NCBI GenBank assembly: GCA_023362775.1
Contig: JALMGJ010000004.1
Location: 84,391,798 to 84,455,797, forward strand
Source of the DNA: Charina bottae
Lineage: Eukaryota > Chordata > Lepidosauria > Squamata > Charinaidae
Direction of reading: 5' to 3'
DNA: 64,000 nt
Shown in pieces: positions 10,009 to 21,907 of the stretch. The notes below the pieces were generated by a model that saw only the letters and a program-made list of their open reading frames with translations, did no database searches and was not told the DNA's origin. How positions within the stretch are numbered: the stretch's first letter is position 1; the number at the start of each line of letters is the position of its first letter. A program made the translations under genes and the position numbers.

Positions 10009-10705
10009 AGATCTGGAAAAATAGATTCTTGTATAATTTAACATAGGAAAAATAAAAAATTGTCATAACTGTTTCATTTTTCAGTAGTATGAAATTTGAA
10101 GGCAATATATACTTTAAGATGAGATATACCAAAGTTTATGTAGGTTAAAATGCAATGTTTGAGCTCCACTCCAAACATTTTATTTTGGAAACACCATTAC
10201 TAAATTAGAGATGATGCTGTTGTGAACATATCGTACACTTTGAAACTAAAAAATAAAATTCTCTGTGACCACCATTATAAATTATTTCAAGTTTTAAATT
10301 TATTTTTATCCCCTGTTCACAAATGGTTGGAAATAGGGAGTTATGATGTTAGCATGCCATTACAAGCAAATGTGGGTTAAAACCAGGCAACTGGCAGCTA
10401 AGGACATGGAAATGATTTCTTAAATCTAGGGGACTCATAAGTCCACAACTCCTGAAAGGGTATCTTCTGCAGAATCCAAAGATTGTAGGAATAATTGGAT
10501 AATTAAATATTAAAATTACATTTTCTTATTTGTACGTATCAAATTAGTGTTGTTTCAGTTGTTTGATTTCATTGTTTATTTATTTTTTTAGCTCTGTTAA
10601 ATAATATAGATAATAAAAATCTCAAAATATGAGTGAAAAAAGGAAGTCTTGTGTCTCTATGAAACTTACCGTCAAAAAAGAGTACAATAGAAAAGCATAC
10701 CTGTG
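10009..10705. other. Spacer without recognised features
   Basis: AT-rich; nothing supported on either strand. Confidence 0.4.
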
Positions 10706-10776
10706 TGCAGGAGGGGAAGAATCCTGCTGGCAAGAGAAGTGGCCATATAAATCTAAATCAATCAATAAATAAATAT
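10706..10776 (+). mobile_element. Degenerate L2 3' tail
   Basis: GAATCCTGCTGGCAAGAGAA leads into GTGGCCATATAAATCTAAAT and an AATAAATAAATA end. It is a more diverged version of the L2 terminus. Confidence 0.5.
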
Positions 10777-11980
10777 TGGATGAAATGGCTTGAGGGAGTT
10801 TGTAGTTTGTAGTATATTTAGTACAAAATTCCTACTGCAACAGAAAGTTTTTTATTAATCTTGACATTTGCAGAGGATGTAGTAAAATACAGCATCACAG
10901 GGAACAAAAAAATACAGATTAGTTTTTAATCCTGTTTGCATTATATCCAGTGACATTCACTTTTTTGTAAACAAATATAGGACTGCACTTCTGGTAATAC
11001 TAATTTATACATATATCACATCTCCTAGAAAATGTGATATGGGGAATCATTAATATTTATCAACAGTAATCTGTCAGTAAGTGCCCCTTTTCCTACATTC
11101 TCAGGACAATACTATGTATTACTTTGGGGGGATTTTTCAGGAGAAATATAGACCTGGCTGGTACAAAAAATAGATTTTTGTTTTGGCATAGAATATAATA
11201 TAATTATAGCACTTTTTAGTAGCTACATAGATAAAATAGGATATTTCAAAAGTAGATTAAATGTTGATTTTTCTAATTGTCATCTTTCTTAAAAACTTTT
11301 GAAATGGTATAGTTTTATAAGGATATTGTTTCTTGAGATTAAGTGTAATATGTTAAATCTAATTTTCTGATCTGATTTTCTTCTTTCTACAGGTGAATCC
11401 AAATAGACTGTAATATGGATCAATACAGTTTTCATAAATGGCTACATTTAACTAAGGTTGGAATTCAATGGACACTTTTCAAAGAGTAAAATGGGTCTTT
11501 GTTTTATATAATCAAACTTATGTTTGCGTGGCCCAATACCAGTTTAGAATTTGTAGAAGTCTCTATTGGGGATAAACTGGTTTACTCTGAGTGAATATCC
11601 ACAAAGAACGTGTAAGAAAGAAAAAGTAATATCCCACCTTGGTTAATAGTTGACGTATATGTTCTTGTAATATACCATTTAGAACCTCTAATGCAGTCAA
11701 AGAAATAGTAGTCAGAGAAAGAGAAGTGATTTGTTGCCAGGCAGGATTTTCAGATACATAATTTATTTTTGCCAATGAATAAAAAATAGCAGCTATATCA
11801 AAATAAAATAAAGTATAAATAAGATATTTCAGGGAACACTCACTGCTATGATTAATTGATCGATTGATTGATATTTAATGAGCAATATTTATCAGCTACT
11901 CCAGACCATATGGACCCTCATCATACTATGAAGTATCTGTTAAAATTGCAGATGTTTCCAAAACTTATGCTGCCCTAAAC

Positions 11981-11981
<1 letters not shown>
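10777..11981. other. Spacer without recognised features
   Basis: AT-rich non-coding DNA. The ORF at 11563-11775 (minus) has no recognisable family. Confidence 0.45.

Positions 11982-12048
<67 letters not shown>
11982..12048. repeat. (GA)n microsatellite
   Basis: An uninterrupted GA dinucleotide tract of about 33 units. Confidence 0.97.
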
Positions 12049-12053
<5 letters not shown>

Positions 12054-12674
12054 GCAGGGAGTTCTGAGCATGGAAGCTTTCATCTACTCTGAGAGTGTTG
12101 AAAGAAAAATTGCCTACAGTATTACAAATTATTTACAAACATTATTTAGAGGGAAGAGAAACACCCAAGAAATGGAAAACAGGAGGGCAGAGAGAAAAGA
12201 GAAGAAGAAGAAAATGAATATCTATAATTAATCTAGATTATTTTTGAATTTGAATTTTGGATGTTTTGTTCAGATAGTTTCCTCAACAAGTGCTCCTAAG
12301 AGTTATTCTTTGCTCCATATGATTATCTTTTTAGCCTGACTATAAACATTTAGCCATAATTGACTAATTATGTACTTATATAATCTCAAAAACTTATTAC
12401 CTTCCATAATGGCTTATGGTTAATACAAGAATTAAGTTTCAGATGGCCTCATATTGTCTCATTCATGCAACTCCTCATATAGAACATCTCCTTCTGAACC
12501 TAGATGGAATGCAAATTGTGAAAAGAAATGTAATAAATTAGCAGTTCAAAGAATTTAATAAGTACTGGTTGGTGCTCTGCATCCTTTAAGACAAAAGACT
12601 CTACCTTAGCTTCTTACATGAAAAGCAAATTGAAATAGTAATTAACAGCAGATAATATTCAAAGTAATATATAA
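12049..12674. other. Spacer without recognised features
   Basis: AT-rich, purine-rich near 12180; no supported element. Confidence 0.4.
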
Positions 12675-12894
12675 GAGCCAGTTTGGTGTAGCAATTAAGG
12701 CACCAGGTGAGAAACCAGAAGACCATGAGTTCTAGTCCTTCTTAGGTACAAAACTGGCTAGATGATCTTGGGCCAGTCACTCTCTCTCAGCCCTAAGAAG
12801 AAGGCAATGGCAAACAACTTCTGAAAATCTTGCCAAGAAAACTACAGGAACTAGTCCAGGCAATCACCAGAGTCAACACTGATTTGAAGGCATA
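12675..12894 (+). mobile_element. tRNA-derived CORE-like SINE, same family as at 1361
   Basis: Plus-strand copy starting AGAGCCAGTTTGGTGTAGCA with a tRNA-like A box, then GAGTTCTAGTCC (B-box-like), CTTGGGCCAGTCACTCTCTC (CORE-like) and the AAATCTTGCCAAGAAAACTA segment. It is moderately diverged. It ends next to CA and CATA microsatellites (12895-12945), which probably grew from its 3' tail. Confidence 0.8.
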
Positions 12895-12945
12895 AACACA
12901 CACACACACACACACAAACACAGTACATACATACATACATACAAA
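12895..12945. repeat. (CA)n / (CATA)n microsatellite
   Basis: A short CA tract followed by about five CATA units directly 3' of a SINE. Confidence 0.9.
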
Positions 12946-13904
12946 TATGAATATGTAGGCATTTTAAAAAAGAGTCTCTTGAATCCTCACAAATAACCCT
13001 TACTAAAAATTAAACATAATTTCTAGCATATGTTCCCCTAAAATGAAATCAACCTATTTAGTAAGATTAATTTGAATATAATAGAATTTATATTGGCAAA
13101 GCAAAGAATTCAGAAGGCACCTAAATAATAAAGAAGTTATGCTGCCTATTTCTTAGAGGTTCTAATATATAACATGTAGGATAATATTAAAACCAGCTTG
13201 TTATCATTACTATTAATTCATAATCCAAGCCAATCTATAAAGTGCTTCTTAATTATTCTCGAATCAGGATTACTGTTTGGATCTGATCACGTATCTAGCA
13301 TGCAAGGTGTTTCATTCATATACTGAATAAAATACTGAACGCTAAGAAACACAGAGGTCATCTGAAATCCCTATAAAGGTTTCTTATAAATGTGTCTTGA
13401 CTTGTCATCAATGAGTGGGAAGCCTTGGCAAATAATAAGAGCATCTGGTTCTACTGACTTGGCAGAGCAATCTGTGAAAAATGGCTCCTGCAGTTCCAGT
13501 ACAAGTTCAAGTGCAAAATATGACACTTGCAGCAGTTCCTGTTGATCCAGAACGAGACACTTTAGCATCAGAGGAAATATGATTCAAATTAATTCTGTGT
13601 CTTCCAAGGAAGCAGCAGGCCAATAATTTTACAGTGAAGAAAGATTGCTCCATAGAGAAACAACTTTGTTCCCCAACTATTCATATTATGGAAGATGTTT
13701 TAGTATCAATTATTCACTAGCTCTTCTCCAACTTCCTGAGCTACCACAAACACACAATCAAGTTATAAATTACCATCCCTAACATTTACTGAAATATTTT
13801 TTATTGGATCTCTCTTTAAAAAAGAAAAAAAGAAGATCCATGATTTTGATAGGGCTATGGAACAGAGAAAGTCCATAGACATCAGCTAGGGCCTAGAATC
13901 CATG
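12946..13904. other. Spacer without recognised features
   Basis: Nothing recognised on either strand. The 65-residue ORF at 13371-13568 (minus) has no family signature. Confidence 0.4.
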
Positions 13905-14698
13905 GAACAATGCTTTCATTCATTGGTGATCACTCGTAGCTGAGTAAGATTGTCTTCCAAAGGTAAAATTTTAACAGTGGATCCGTAAGTGGCTATAAAG
14001 GCCAATTCTGGATCCGCACAACCTCCCACAATGAGGGCATAGGTTTCCGGGTGGGAGACGGTCATGATGAGGGTTTGCCTGACGTGCCTTCCTTTTAGCT
14101 CTTTTCTCCCTTTCGCCCTGTACTCATGCTTCTTCAAAGTCCATAGCACCATTAATAAAGGCTGACCTCCAATTGAAACGCTCATGTGTTAGGGCTTCCC
14201 AGTTCTCAATGCTGATATTACATTTTTTTAAATTAGCTTTGAGAGTATCTTTGAATCTCTTTTGCTGTCCACCAATATTCCGTTTTCCATTCTTAAGTTG
14301 GGAGTAAAGTAGCTGCTTTGGAAGACGATGGACAGGCATTCGAACAACATGACCGGTCCAGCGAAGTTGATGTTGGATGATCATTGTTTCAATGCTGGTG
14401 GTTTTCGCTTCTTCTAATACGCTAACATTAGTCCGCCTATCTTCCCAAGTAATTTGCAGAATTTTTCGGAGGCAGCGTTGATGGAATCTTTCAAGAAGTT
14501 GGAGGTGGCGTTTGTAGAGGGTCCATGTTTCACAGGCGTACAGATGGGTTGGTAGTACAATGGCTTTGTAAACAAGCATTTTGGTCTCCCTGCGAATGTC
14601 CCGATCCTCAAACACTCTACACTTCATTCGGGAGAAAGCTACACTCGCAGAGCTCAGGCGATGCTGAATTTCAGCGTCGATGTCACTGAACAATGCTT
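13905..14698 (-). mobile_element. 5'-truncated LINE with C-terminal C2H2 finger
   Basis: An 11-bp direct repeat GAACAATGCTT (13905-13915 and 14688-14698) brackets a 772-bp minus-strand insertion. The frame 14693-14124 encodes the C-terminal part of a LINE ORF2: DIDAEIQHRLSSA, MLVYKAIVLPTHLYACETW, LERFHQRCLRKIL and HQLRWTGHVVRMP. After a frameshift near 14130-14180 the product continues into CPHCGRLC-GSRIGLYSHLRIHC, a CX2CX12HX3H finger, about 60 bases before the 3' end, which is a short AATGA repeat. I recognise the arrangement from vertebrate and invertebrate LINEs but cannot name the clade (RTE- or I-related). Confidence 0.8.
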
Positions 14699-15399
14699 AA
14701 TGCAGAATCAATTATATTATGAGGAAATACATGAGCAGCAAATCCTAGCAATTTTTAAAATGTCCTTTTACATTGAGCTGTAGACAAGATCTGGTACATG
14801 CAAAGTTTGAGATACCAAATTATACTCTGAATACTGGCAACCAGTTAGTCTGGTTGAGTGATAGTTAAGTATCACAATTTACAGTAGATAAAGATGTATA
14901 TCTAGATATTCATCCACAATAATTAAAAACTTGAGAAGGTACTTACAGATGCAGCTGTTTTGTGGTGAGACTATACATTTCACATATATCCATACATTTG
15001 TAGATTGCTATCTTATTTCAGATGGCCATTTTAAGCTATAATCATTTTATTTGAAATACTAGCTCTATGCACTCAAGTGTAAAGTGCTTACTTGTAGCCA
15101 CAAGTGTGGGTCTGTATTTCTGGCCTTGTTCCTGAAACTGGTCTTCAGGGTTTCCTTCATTATCAATCTGCCATGCTGAGGCTGTAATAGTAATTTGAAT
15201 GAAAGGTCATATAGAGGACAAACTCTTCAATAATTTTGGGTCCACAAAATCTTTGTGCAGAAAATTTACTAGAGAATTTTCTATACTTAATATTGGAAGT
15301 TCTGAAATGTGAAAGCTTAGAAGCATGACATTAGAGGAAGTACTAGGACTGTTTACAGTAGTCCCGAGGCTATGCATAAGGGCTATTGATGGATTGCTT
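14699..15399. other. Spacer without recognised features
   Basis: Single-copy-looking AT-rich DNA; no repeat or exon supported. Confidence 0.4.
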
Positions 15400-15677
15400 A
15401 TGTGGCATCAAGGCAGCGTCAACTCTTAGAAATCATACAGATAGAACCTCTCCAGGATGATTTGTCATAAACCTGCTCTTGCAGGTTTTCTAACAGCCGA
15501 CGCATTGTTGCTGTAATTGAATCTACCCACCTTGCTTTTGCTCATACTCTTCTCTCTCCTTCCACCTTTCCCTGAATTATGAACAGGTCTTTGCCTAACA
15601 TGTCCAAAATATAATAATTTGAGCCTGGTTATTTGTGCTTGAAGTGAGATTTCTGGATTGATTTGTTCTTCTATAAT

Positions 15678-15768
15678 TGTCAGCCTTCCCAGGTAGACCA
15701 GACAGGAAACACGACCAGATGAGCTAATTCTACTTTATTGTAAGGCTACATTAACAGAATATTGCAAG
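15678..15768 (-). mobile_element. LTR fragment, same family as the solo LTR at 54464
   Basis: The reverse complement matches 54640-54740 closely: TTCTGTTAATGTAGCC, TTACAATAAAGTAGA, TTAGCTCATCTGGT, TCTACCTGGGAAGGCTGACA. Only the 3' part of the LTR is present; the rest was lost at the junction with an L2 tail. Two copies in one window support this as a real LTR family with AATAAA as its polyadenylation signal. Confidence 0.75.
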
Positions 15769-15847
15769 TCTGAAAGTACAGAGTCCCTCTTCTGGGGGGA
15801 GATGGGCGCTGGCAAAATTTGAAAAATAAATAAATAAATAAAATCTC
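15769..15847 (+). mobile_element. L2 3' tail
   Basis: AGAGTCCCTCTTCTGGGGGG, AGATGGGCGCTGGCAAAATT and an AAATAAATAAATAAA end identify the L2 terminus, inserted in or beside the old RTE copy. Confidence 0.7.
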
Positions 15848-16262
15848 CCACTGTATCTTTTACCATCTGAGAAGTTAGGGAGAGTCCCTTGTGAGCCTCT
15901 ATCTATGCCCTCTCTTATCTGACATTCCCTAGGCAGCATCTCTTTGCCCCATCTCTCAAGGTCTTTCTCACATACTATTACAATGATTGATTTGTTAATT
16001 ATCTTGGCTATCCATGATATTCTCAGGAGTCTTCTCCAACACCAAAGTTCAAACATGTAAATACTCTTTCTATCCTGCTTCTTCAAAGTCCCACTTTCAC
16101 TTCCATTGAGTGTCATAAGGAAAACCATTACCTGCAAAAATCTGATATTTTTAGGAATAGATGTGTCATAGCATCTGAATATCTTTTCCAAGGATTTCGT
16201 TGCTATCCTACCAAGTGCTAATCTGTGGTATATTTCTTGACTGCTGGTTCCTTTACTATTGA

Positions 16263-16424
16263 TTTTTTTTAATCTGTTCAATCGTGTCCAACTCTTGGTG
16301 ACTGCCTGGACAAGTCTGTGCAGTTTTCTTGGCAAGGTTTTTCAGAAGTGGTTTGCCATTGCCTCCTTCCTAGGGCTGAGAGAAAGTGATTGGCCCAAGG
16401 TCACCCAGCTGGCTTTGTGCCTAG
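16263..16424 (-). mobile_element. SINE (family of 1361), lacking its tRNA head
   Basis: The tail and CORE-like segments match the 1361 copy (CGTGTCCAACTC, CTGCCTGGACAAGTC, TTTTCTTGGCAAGGTTTTTC, GGTCACCCAGCTGG). It stops at GTGCCTAG before the tRNA part, so it is 5'-truncated. It lies inside the RTE remnant. Confidence 0.8.
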
Positions 16425-17440
16425 TTGATCTTAAAAGGCAGAAGATATCTACACTTCAATATCTTCATTTCCAGTTCTAACCATTTCTAATGCTGGTTGT
16501 TGTACTTGTTGCTATTAGTTTGGTCTTCTTTATAGGTAATCCTAGACCCATTTTTTCAGTGTTCTCCTTGACTTTCATTACAAGCTTGTAGATAATTTGG
16601 ATTTTCAGCTAACATAGTATTGTCAGCATAACATTGGTTATTGATCTTTCTTCCTCCAATTTAAAAACTTTGCTCATCTTCCAATCCAGATCCAATCCCT
16701 CAATATATTTTCAGTTTATAAACTGATTAAGTAAGGAGAGGGTATAAAGTTTTGTCTTACTCTTTTGCTGGCCTAGAGCCAATCTTTTTGTCATGTTCTG
16801 CCATGGTTGTAGTACTTCTTGTCTCTTCTAACAGCTCTCTGAAATTCTTTATTAAGTTACTTCCTGCGAGTTTTGACTTTCTTGGCTTTGGCTTGGTTTT
16901 GCTCTCTTTTCTTTTCTTCTTCACAATTTATATTGTTTATTCTGATTTCTATACTGCTTTATTCTGTTTCTTGATATGTGGGAGTCTATTTTCACATTCC
17001 TCCTTAACAACTTCTTTAAGTTCATTCCACAGTTCCTCTGGTTCCCTATCAATGAGTTCAGAACTTCAAAGCAATTCCTGATATTTACCTTGAAAATGGT
17101 GGATATGCTCAAGATTATATCATGAAAAGTGATTGGATTTTTCTACTCCTTTAGCTTGACTTGGAACTTGCTCATGACCAGTTCATGATCAGTTTCCCAG
17201 TCAGACTCTGGCTACATGTTTCTTGCTATAACTGAGCTCTTCCATCTCCTTGTATCAATAATATAGTCAATTTTATTTCTGTGTACTCCATCTTGTGATG
17301 TCCATGCATATAGGTTTTGTTCTGGTTGTGTGGAAACTGTGCTAAGACATTGTTGGATATTCTTGTCCTGCATGACAATATCAGCAACTAGATGACCCAA
17401 AGCCTTTAATCTAGTTGCATCATAAATATCATGTGTTCTC

Positions 17441-20400
17441 TGAAAAAATGTTCAGTTGTTTCTCAGTAGCATGTTTCACTGAAGGGCCCATCATTCAGTG
17501 CTATGTCAACAAACACTTTATATAGTCTATCCATGTGCTTTACCACTGCCTTCTCTCATATAGTATGAAATGATATCTTTGCTGATATCACTAAAGTGAT
17601 CACTGATCATCCACCTCCACACCTTCCTATATCACTATTTGCTTTAGCTGGACAGCTTGGACAACCTTCAAGCCTTGGATGACCCTTCTATATGTACTTG
17701 TGGTATGCATTCATAGCATTCTTCACTTCTTCCTCCCAAGGACATTGCTCTGCCACAGTAAGGCGGCATAGCAGGACTTGAGTGGAATGAGGGCTTGTAC
17801 ACAGACACACACACACACAAAATGACTGTCTTTCCACTGTATTCTCAACTCTATGAAATTAGAATTTCAGGAAAATTCAACTAAAAATACATTTTGAAGG
17901 AGGCCTCTTGGTAACAGACTGCTCTTGAATGACCCATTATGCTGTTCCCAGACAGCCAGGTGACCCTTGTCAGGATAAAACTAAATTATGATAGTTTCAG
18001 ATGTATCTTCTGGACCATATTACTTCTGTATGACAGCAGGCCCATTATTTTCTCTGCTCATATAAATTCTACCTCCACATATCTTCCAGCTGCTGTTTCC
18101 TTTTGTCTACAGCTAAGCTTTGTGGAAAGAAGAATCAGGTTGGGAGCTGCTTGAGTTCATTTACTTTTATTTTCCCCTATCTGTAGATAGTGGGTCACCT
18201 CAGCAGACTACTGGCACCATCTGAAATTACCATTTTTATTGGATTTTACAAAAACAAAGACCCAAAAACAAAACCCAAACCCAAATAGTTATCATGGTGT
18301 CATTTATGAATAAGCAAAGAAATGTTTGCCAGTATGCCATGATGAGAAGGGGGCTCTGCACGTTGGCTCAGGATATCAAACACAAACGTATATTCTATAT
18401 TCTGGTCTAGATTTATTTTCCCTCTATGTAAAGAATAGCCATGTGAATGTAATTAATTGGTGTTTGCATATATTTTTTAAAAAATTCACATGGTTCCATA
18501 TACTGTAGCTATTTGATGGAAAACACACTTCTATGGTTGCTTATGAGGCCAAAAATGCAATAATTGATCTCATTTAATCCTTTATTGACATTTACCCTTT
18601 TTGTTGTTTATATTCCTTTTCGTTTGCCTTATATTTTATTATTTGCTGAGCTGAACACTATTTGATAAAAGGAAATTACTACTAGAGATCTAGTTGCAAT
18701 CTTATTTGCAATGTTTATTAAATCCCCCACCCTGTGTAAATCTAAAAAGTCCTGATGTTACAATGAGGTAGCAATATCATCATGGGATCCACAGGGAGAG
18801 GGCAAGGGAACAAATTAAAAAATGTGCACTGCAACATTATGACACAAACTTTGACCTTTTTTGTATGTGCATCACATACTTACATGAGTATGTAAGAGCT
18901 TATCACGGTAGCATCAGAATACATATTTTGTAACTTTGTTGAAATCTCAGTTTGCTGTGGATGCCTGTGAACATCACAGCAATGTAACTTTTACTGGCCA
19001 TAGGGCCATAATGTCATAAACTATTTTGGGGAAATCCATATAGCCATACATTCCAGTGCTGGACAGAGTAGAAGGTTCTGATTTCAACTTCCTGCCACAT
19101 TGGACACTTGACATGCACTCTTCAGAGTGAGTAGGCTTAATGCCCCTCTCCAGATAGCCATACCTCTTACCATGCCAGGGATGTCATTAGCTGATACATT
19201 CCCACCTCCACACAAGTGTCATTGCCAATCAGCACCAGAAACATTTTCCCCTTCTGATGACCACACAGTCTTAGGTGGGTTATGCCAATTACCCAATGGC
19301 TCTAATGGGCACAAATTTGCTCAACACTTGGCAACAGTGGCTGCACACTGCTTCTGCACATTGACCATGTGTGCAGATTCTTCTTCTGTAGATTCCCAGA
19401 CTTCTCTGTTTCTTTTGTGACTTTTTAAGTGGAATCATAGCATGCAGTGCTATGTTGTGTGCTCTAGGGGTTTTCTCCCTGGATGGCACAACATTGCTGT
19501 TAATTCCCAAGACATTTCATTGCTCAGTATTACATGAACAGCATGGCATAAGAGGCTGGACAATACTGGCAATCCAATAAAATGGAGGTCATGCTTCAGC
19601 TTGTTCTTGAGGCACATAGAGATCATGCTGACCAGCAGTTGCCTTTTCTCCTCTTCATTGTACCACTGTATTGCTTAGGACTTAGGGTGGGAGGCAGGTC
19701 TACACAAAATTTAAATGGATAGTGATTTATATAGATTCCTTTTGGAGCATGATGGACATCCATCTCACCCACCAGTTCCAGTGGTTTCAAACCATGAAGA
19801 GGTTATGGGTGTCTGCTGACCAGCCATGCTGGGAGAACTGCCAGGCCATAGGTAGTGATAGGTACTCATATCTGTATACATCCCTGATCCACAATCCAGT
19901 TGGGGGACTAATGTCATATGGCATGATGCCCCCTATTGCTGAATACCACAGGCTGTGTGTGTCTTCACTTCACAGTGGTACAGGAAAATCCCATGCAAAC
20001 TGTCCAGGAATGGCTTCTGGGTAAGGAGATAAAACTTGCATTACACAACTGTCCAATAGCACCACGTACTGGATACACCTCAGCCCATGGTATTTTTCTC
20101 AGTCTCCTTCACAGGATGCATAGATGAACAGGGTCCATACCATCTGATGCTGGAGAGGTCATGCAAACAGGTATTTATGAATGCACTTCACACTTGATAG
20201 GCTACGAACAGAACACAGCATTTCTCATAGATCACACTTTCAAGGACCATGATGACTCACCTCTGTCTTACCCTCTGCAGAACTATTAGAAGGTGGTGAC
20301 ACATAACTACTGCTCCTGGAGGAGGGGCATACTGGTTCATTGGGCAGCAGGTTTATGCAGGGAAACTCCTTAATCTGTTCAGTGCATGTTACTCCAAACA

Positions 20401-20857
20401 ACTGGCTAAAATCATGGATGGGTCAGGTACATCTCAAGTGCAACATAACCCGCACAAAACTGTTATAGATAAGTGAAACTCTTCTATAACTTGCACTGCT
20501 TTGTCAAGACACAATGCATGCTCCATAGGTGATGGTTTTGGTAGTAACAAGGATTACAAACCCACCCACTTCTTCAGAATGGGACATGTGAGGCAGGCTA
20601 TCATAGTGGATGCTATTATCATGCTGGCCATTGTGAAAAATAAATAAATAAAAATTTATAACACAGACATTTGTTGCCTCTCAAACTTCTTAAAGCCAAC
20701 TCACTTCCAAAGTGATCTTTATGAACATTTATGTGGTTGATGGTTGTGGCATACTTTTCACAATGGTTAAAATGCATGGGTCATGGGCCATGTTAATTCT
20801 CTGTGTCTGGAAAAATTGCAAATAGCTCCCTTAGGTGGTGGTCCCTAAGGCAGAAGA
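17441..20857. other. Mostly unassigned DNA; right part may belong to the Harbinger remnant
   Basis: A short (CA)n lies at about 17803-17818. Otherwise I recognise no repeat family. The stretch from about 19100 to 20800 has unusual GC content for this region and minus-strand pieces that could be decayed transposase downstream of the Harbinger block at 20923, but no motif confirms it. The ORFs at 19127-19420, 19722-20024 and 19936-20127 resemble nothing I know. Confidence 0.35.
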
Positions 20858-20874
20858 TGATAGATGATAGATAA

Positions 20875-20920
<46 letters not shown>

Positions 20921-20922
20921 CT
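20858..20922. repeat. (GATA)n microsatellite
   Basis: About 14 GATA units with imperfect left flank, located within the decayed Harbinger transposase. Confidence 0.95.
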
Positions 20923-21067
20923 GTGTTCTCAATTACCAGGCATACCTCCACCACACTTGTGCCCACTGTTGTCCTGTCAAGGCTGAATTGATAAACAATC
21001 TTCCTGTAGATGGTTCCAATGGGCAGCAACCAGACTGTTATTGCTAGATGTTTCTTGACTGGGATGG
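20923..21067 (-). pseudogene. PIF/Harbinger transposase fragment, downstream part
   Basis: On the minus strand the frame reads AIPVKKHLAITVWLLPIGTI, then YRKIVYQFSLDRTTVGTSVV. This is the helix-turn-helix region of HARBI1-type transposases, whose family form is a (K/R)AIPVEKRVAI...YR.IA..FGVG.STV pattern. It joins exactly with 21811-21907 if the solo LTR and one copy of its 5-bp duplication are discounted. The catalytic DDE region was not identified downstream, where a GATA repeat and decay intervene. Confidence 0.75.
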
Positions 21068-21810
21068 TGTGGGAGAGCAGGCTGCCGGAGAAATCACAGG
21101 CACCTGTGCTGCCTCCCTCCCTCCTATTTAAAACCTCCTCCCAGGGTCAGGACAGCAAAGCGGCTGATAAAGACACTCAGCTTTGTAATAGCTGGGGAGG
21201 AAACGAGAGGAAACAGGAGGAGACGCAAGGAGATAAGCAGAGACGGGTGTGTTCAAAAGTCCTGCAGCAGCCACAAAGGAAAGCAGCCAAAGGAACGGAG
21301 AAGAGTTTGTTTTCTGCACAGAGACTTTGAGGTCCCGAGGAAACAGAACGAAGAGGCAAAGTCCTGCAGCAAATCAGTGAAAAGGGGCAAGTGTTGTGCA
21401 AACTGCCCAATAACAGAAGCTCCATACTAGCTGTAGTAACAGTAGGCTAGTAAGAGTAGTAGTAGAAGAAGTATAGTTAGAATATATTTGTATTAGTATA
21501 TAATAGAAGTAGTAGTATAAGGCATAATAAGATAAGAATAGAATACATTTTATAGGATAGTTTCCTTAGTAAAATAGTTTCATTAGTAATAAGCTAGGAT
21601 AGTTAGATATTAGCTTTAGTCACATAGTCACATAGTTTTGAAAGATTCACTTTTATACTGTAAATAGTTTTGTTTAAAATAAAACACACACCGCAACCTA
21701 TAAGGGGAGATATAAAAATACTCTAAATGTTGTAGAGTGCAGTGCTTTTTGGGAGATCATTTTGAGCCTGAAACCATCAAACTTTCAGTATAAAAAAAGA
21801 ACCCGTGACA
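21068..21810 (+). mobile_element. Solo LTR, 743 bp
   Basis: It begins TGTGGGAGAGC and ends AACCCGTGACA, with GATGG at both sides (21063-21067 and 21811-21815), a perfect 5-bp target duplication. A TATA-like TATTTAAAAC lies near 21125, and AATAAAAC near 21680 fits a polyadenylation signal. An A/G-rich R/U5 with TAG-rich repeats (21430-21600) precedes it. No internal retroviral or gypsy coding sequence adjoins it, so it is a solo LTR. Gypsy or an endogenous retrovirus are both possible; the family is unassigned. Confidence 0.8.
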
Positions 21811-21907
21811 GATGGCTTTCCTGATGGTGGTGTTCTCCCACTGAAGATGGGGCCAGAGGTGGTTGTCAATTTCAAAGAGGGTGATACAGGTCATGCAGCA
21901 GTTGACA
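21811..21907 (-). pseudogene. PIF/Harbinger transposase fragment, upstream part
   Basis: The minus-strand frame ends in DNHLWPHLQWENTTIRK, which runs directly into the AIPVKK block beyond the solo LTR. In family members this region reads L.P.LQR.DT.(M/L)R.AIPVEKR. Upstream (21907-22400) the frame is broken and I could not trace it. Confidence 0.7.

Larger units (their letters stand above)
15400..17440 (-). mobile_element. Old, internally deleted RTE-clade (BovB-like) LINE with nested insertions
   Basis: Read on the minus strand the order is right for RTE ORF2. An endonuclease end at 17400-17212 (LYAWTSQDGVHRNKIDYI) is followed by a decayed reverse-transcriptase catalytic box near 16640 (YADN where YADD is usual). 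Then comes the FELWCWRRLLRISW block (about 16060-16010) and a C-terminal YFGHV segment near 15610. It is much more decayed than the BovB ends elsewhere in the window, and far shorter than a full ORF2. It is interrupted by an LTR piece, an L2 tail and a SINE, listed separately, which shows that it is older than those. Confidence 0.75.

Noticed and set aside
19127..20127. Overlapping ORFs as Harbinger nuclease or a host gene
   Set aside because: I compared the minus-strand translations with the expected DDE blocks and found no convincing match.
20793..21029. ORF with SIYL repeats as a new gene
   Set aside because: The repeat part is a (GATA)n tract; the rest is the Harbinger transposase fragment already listed.
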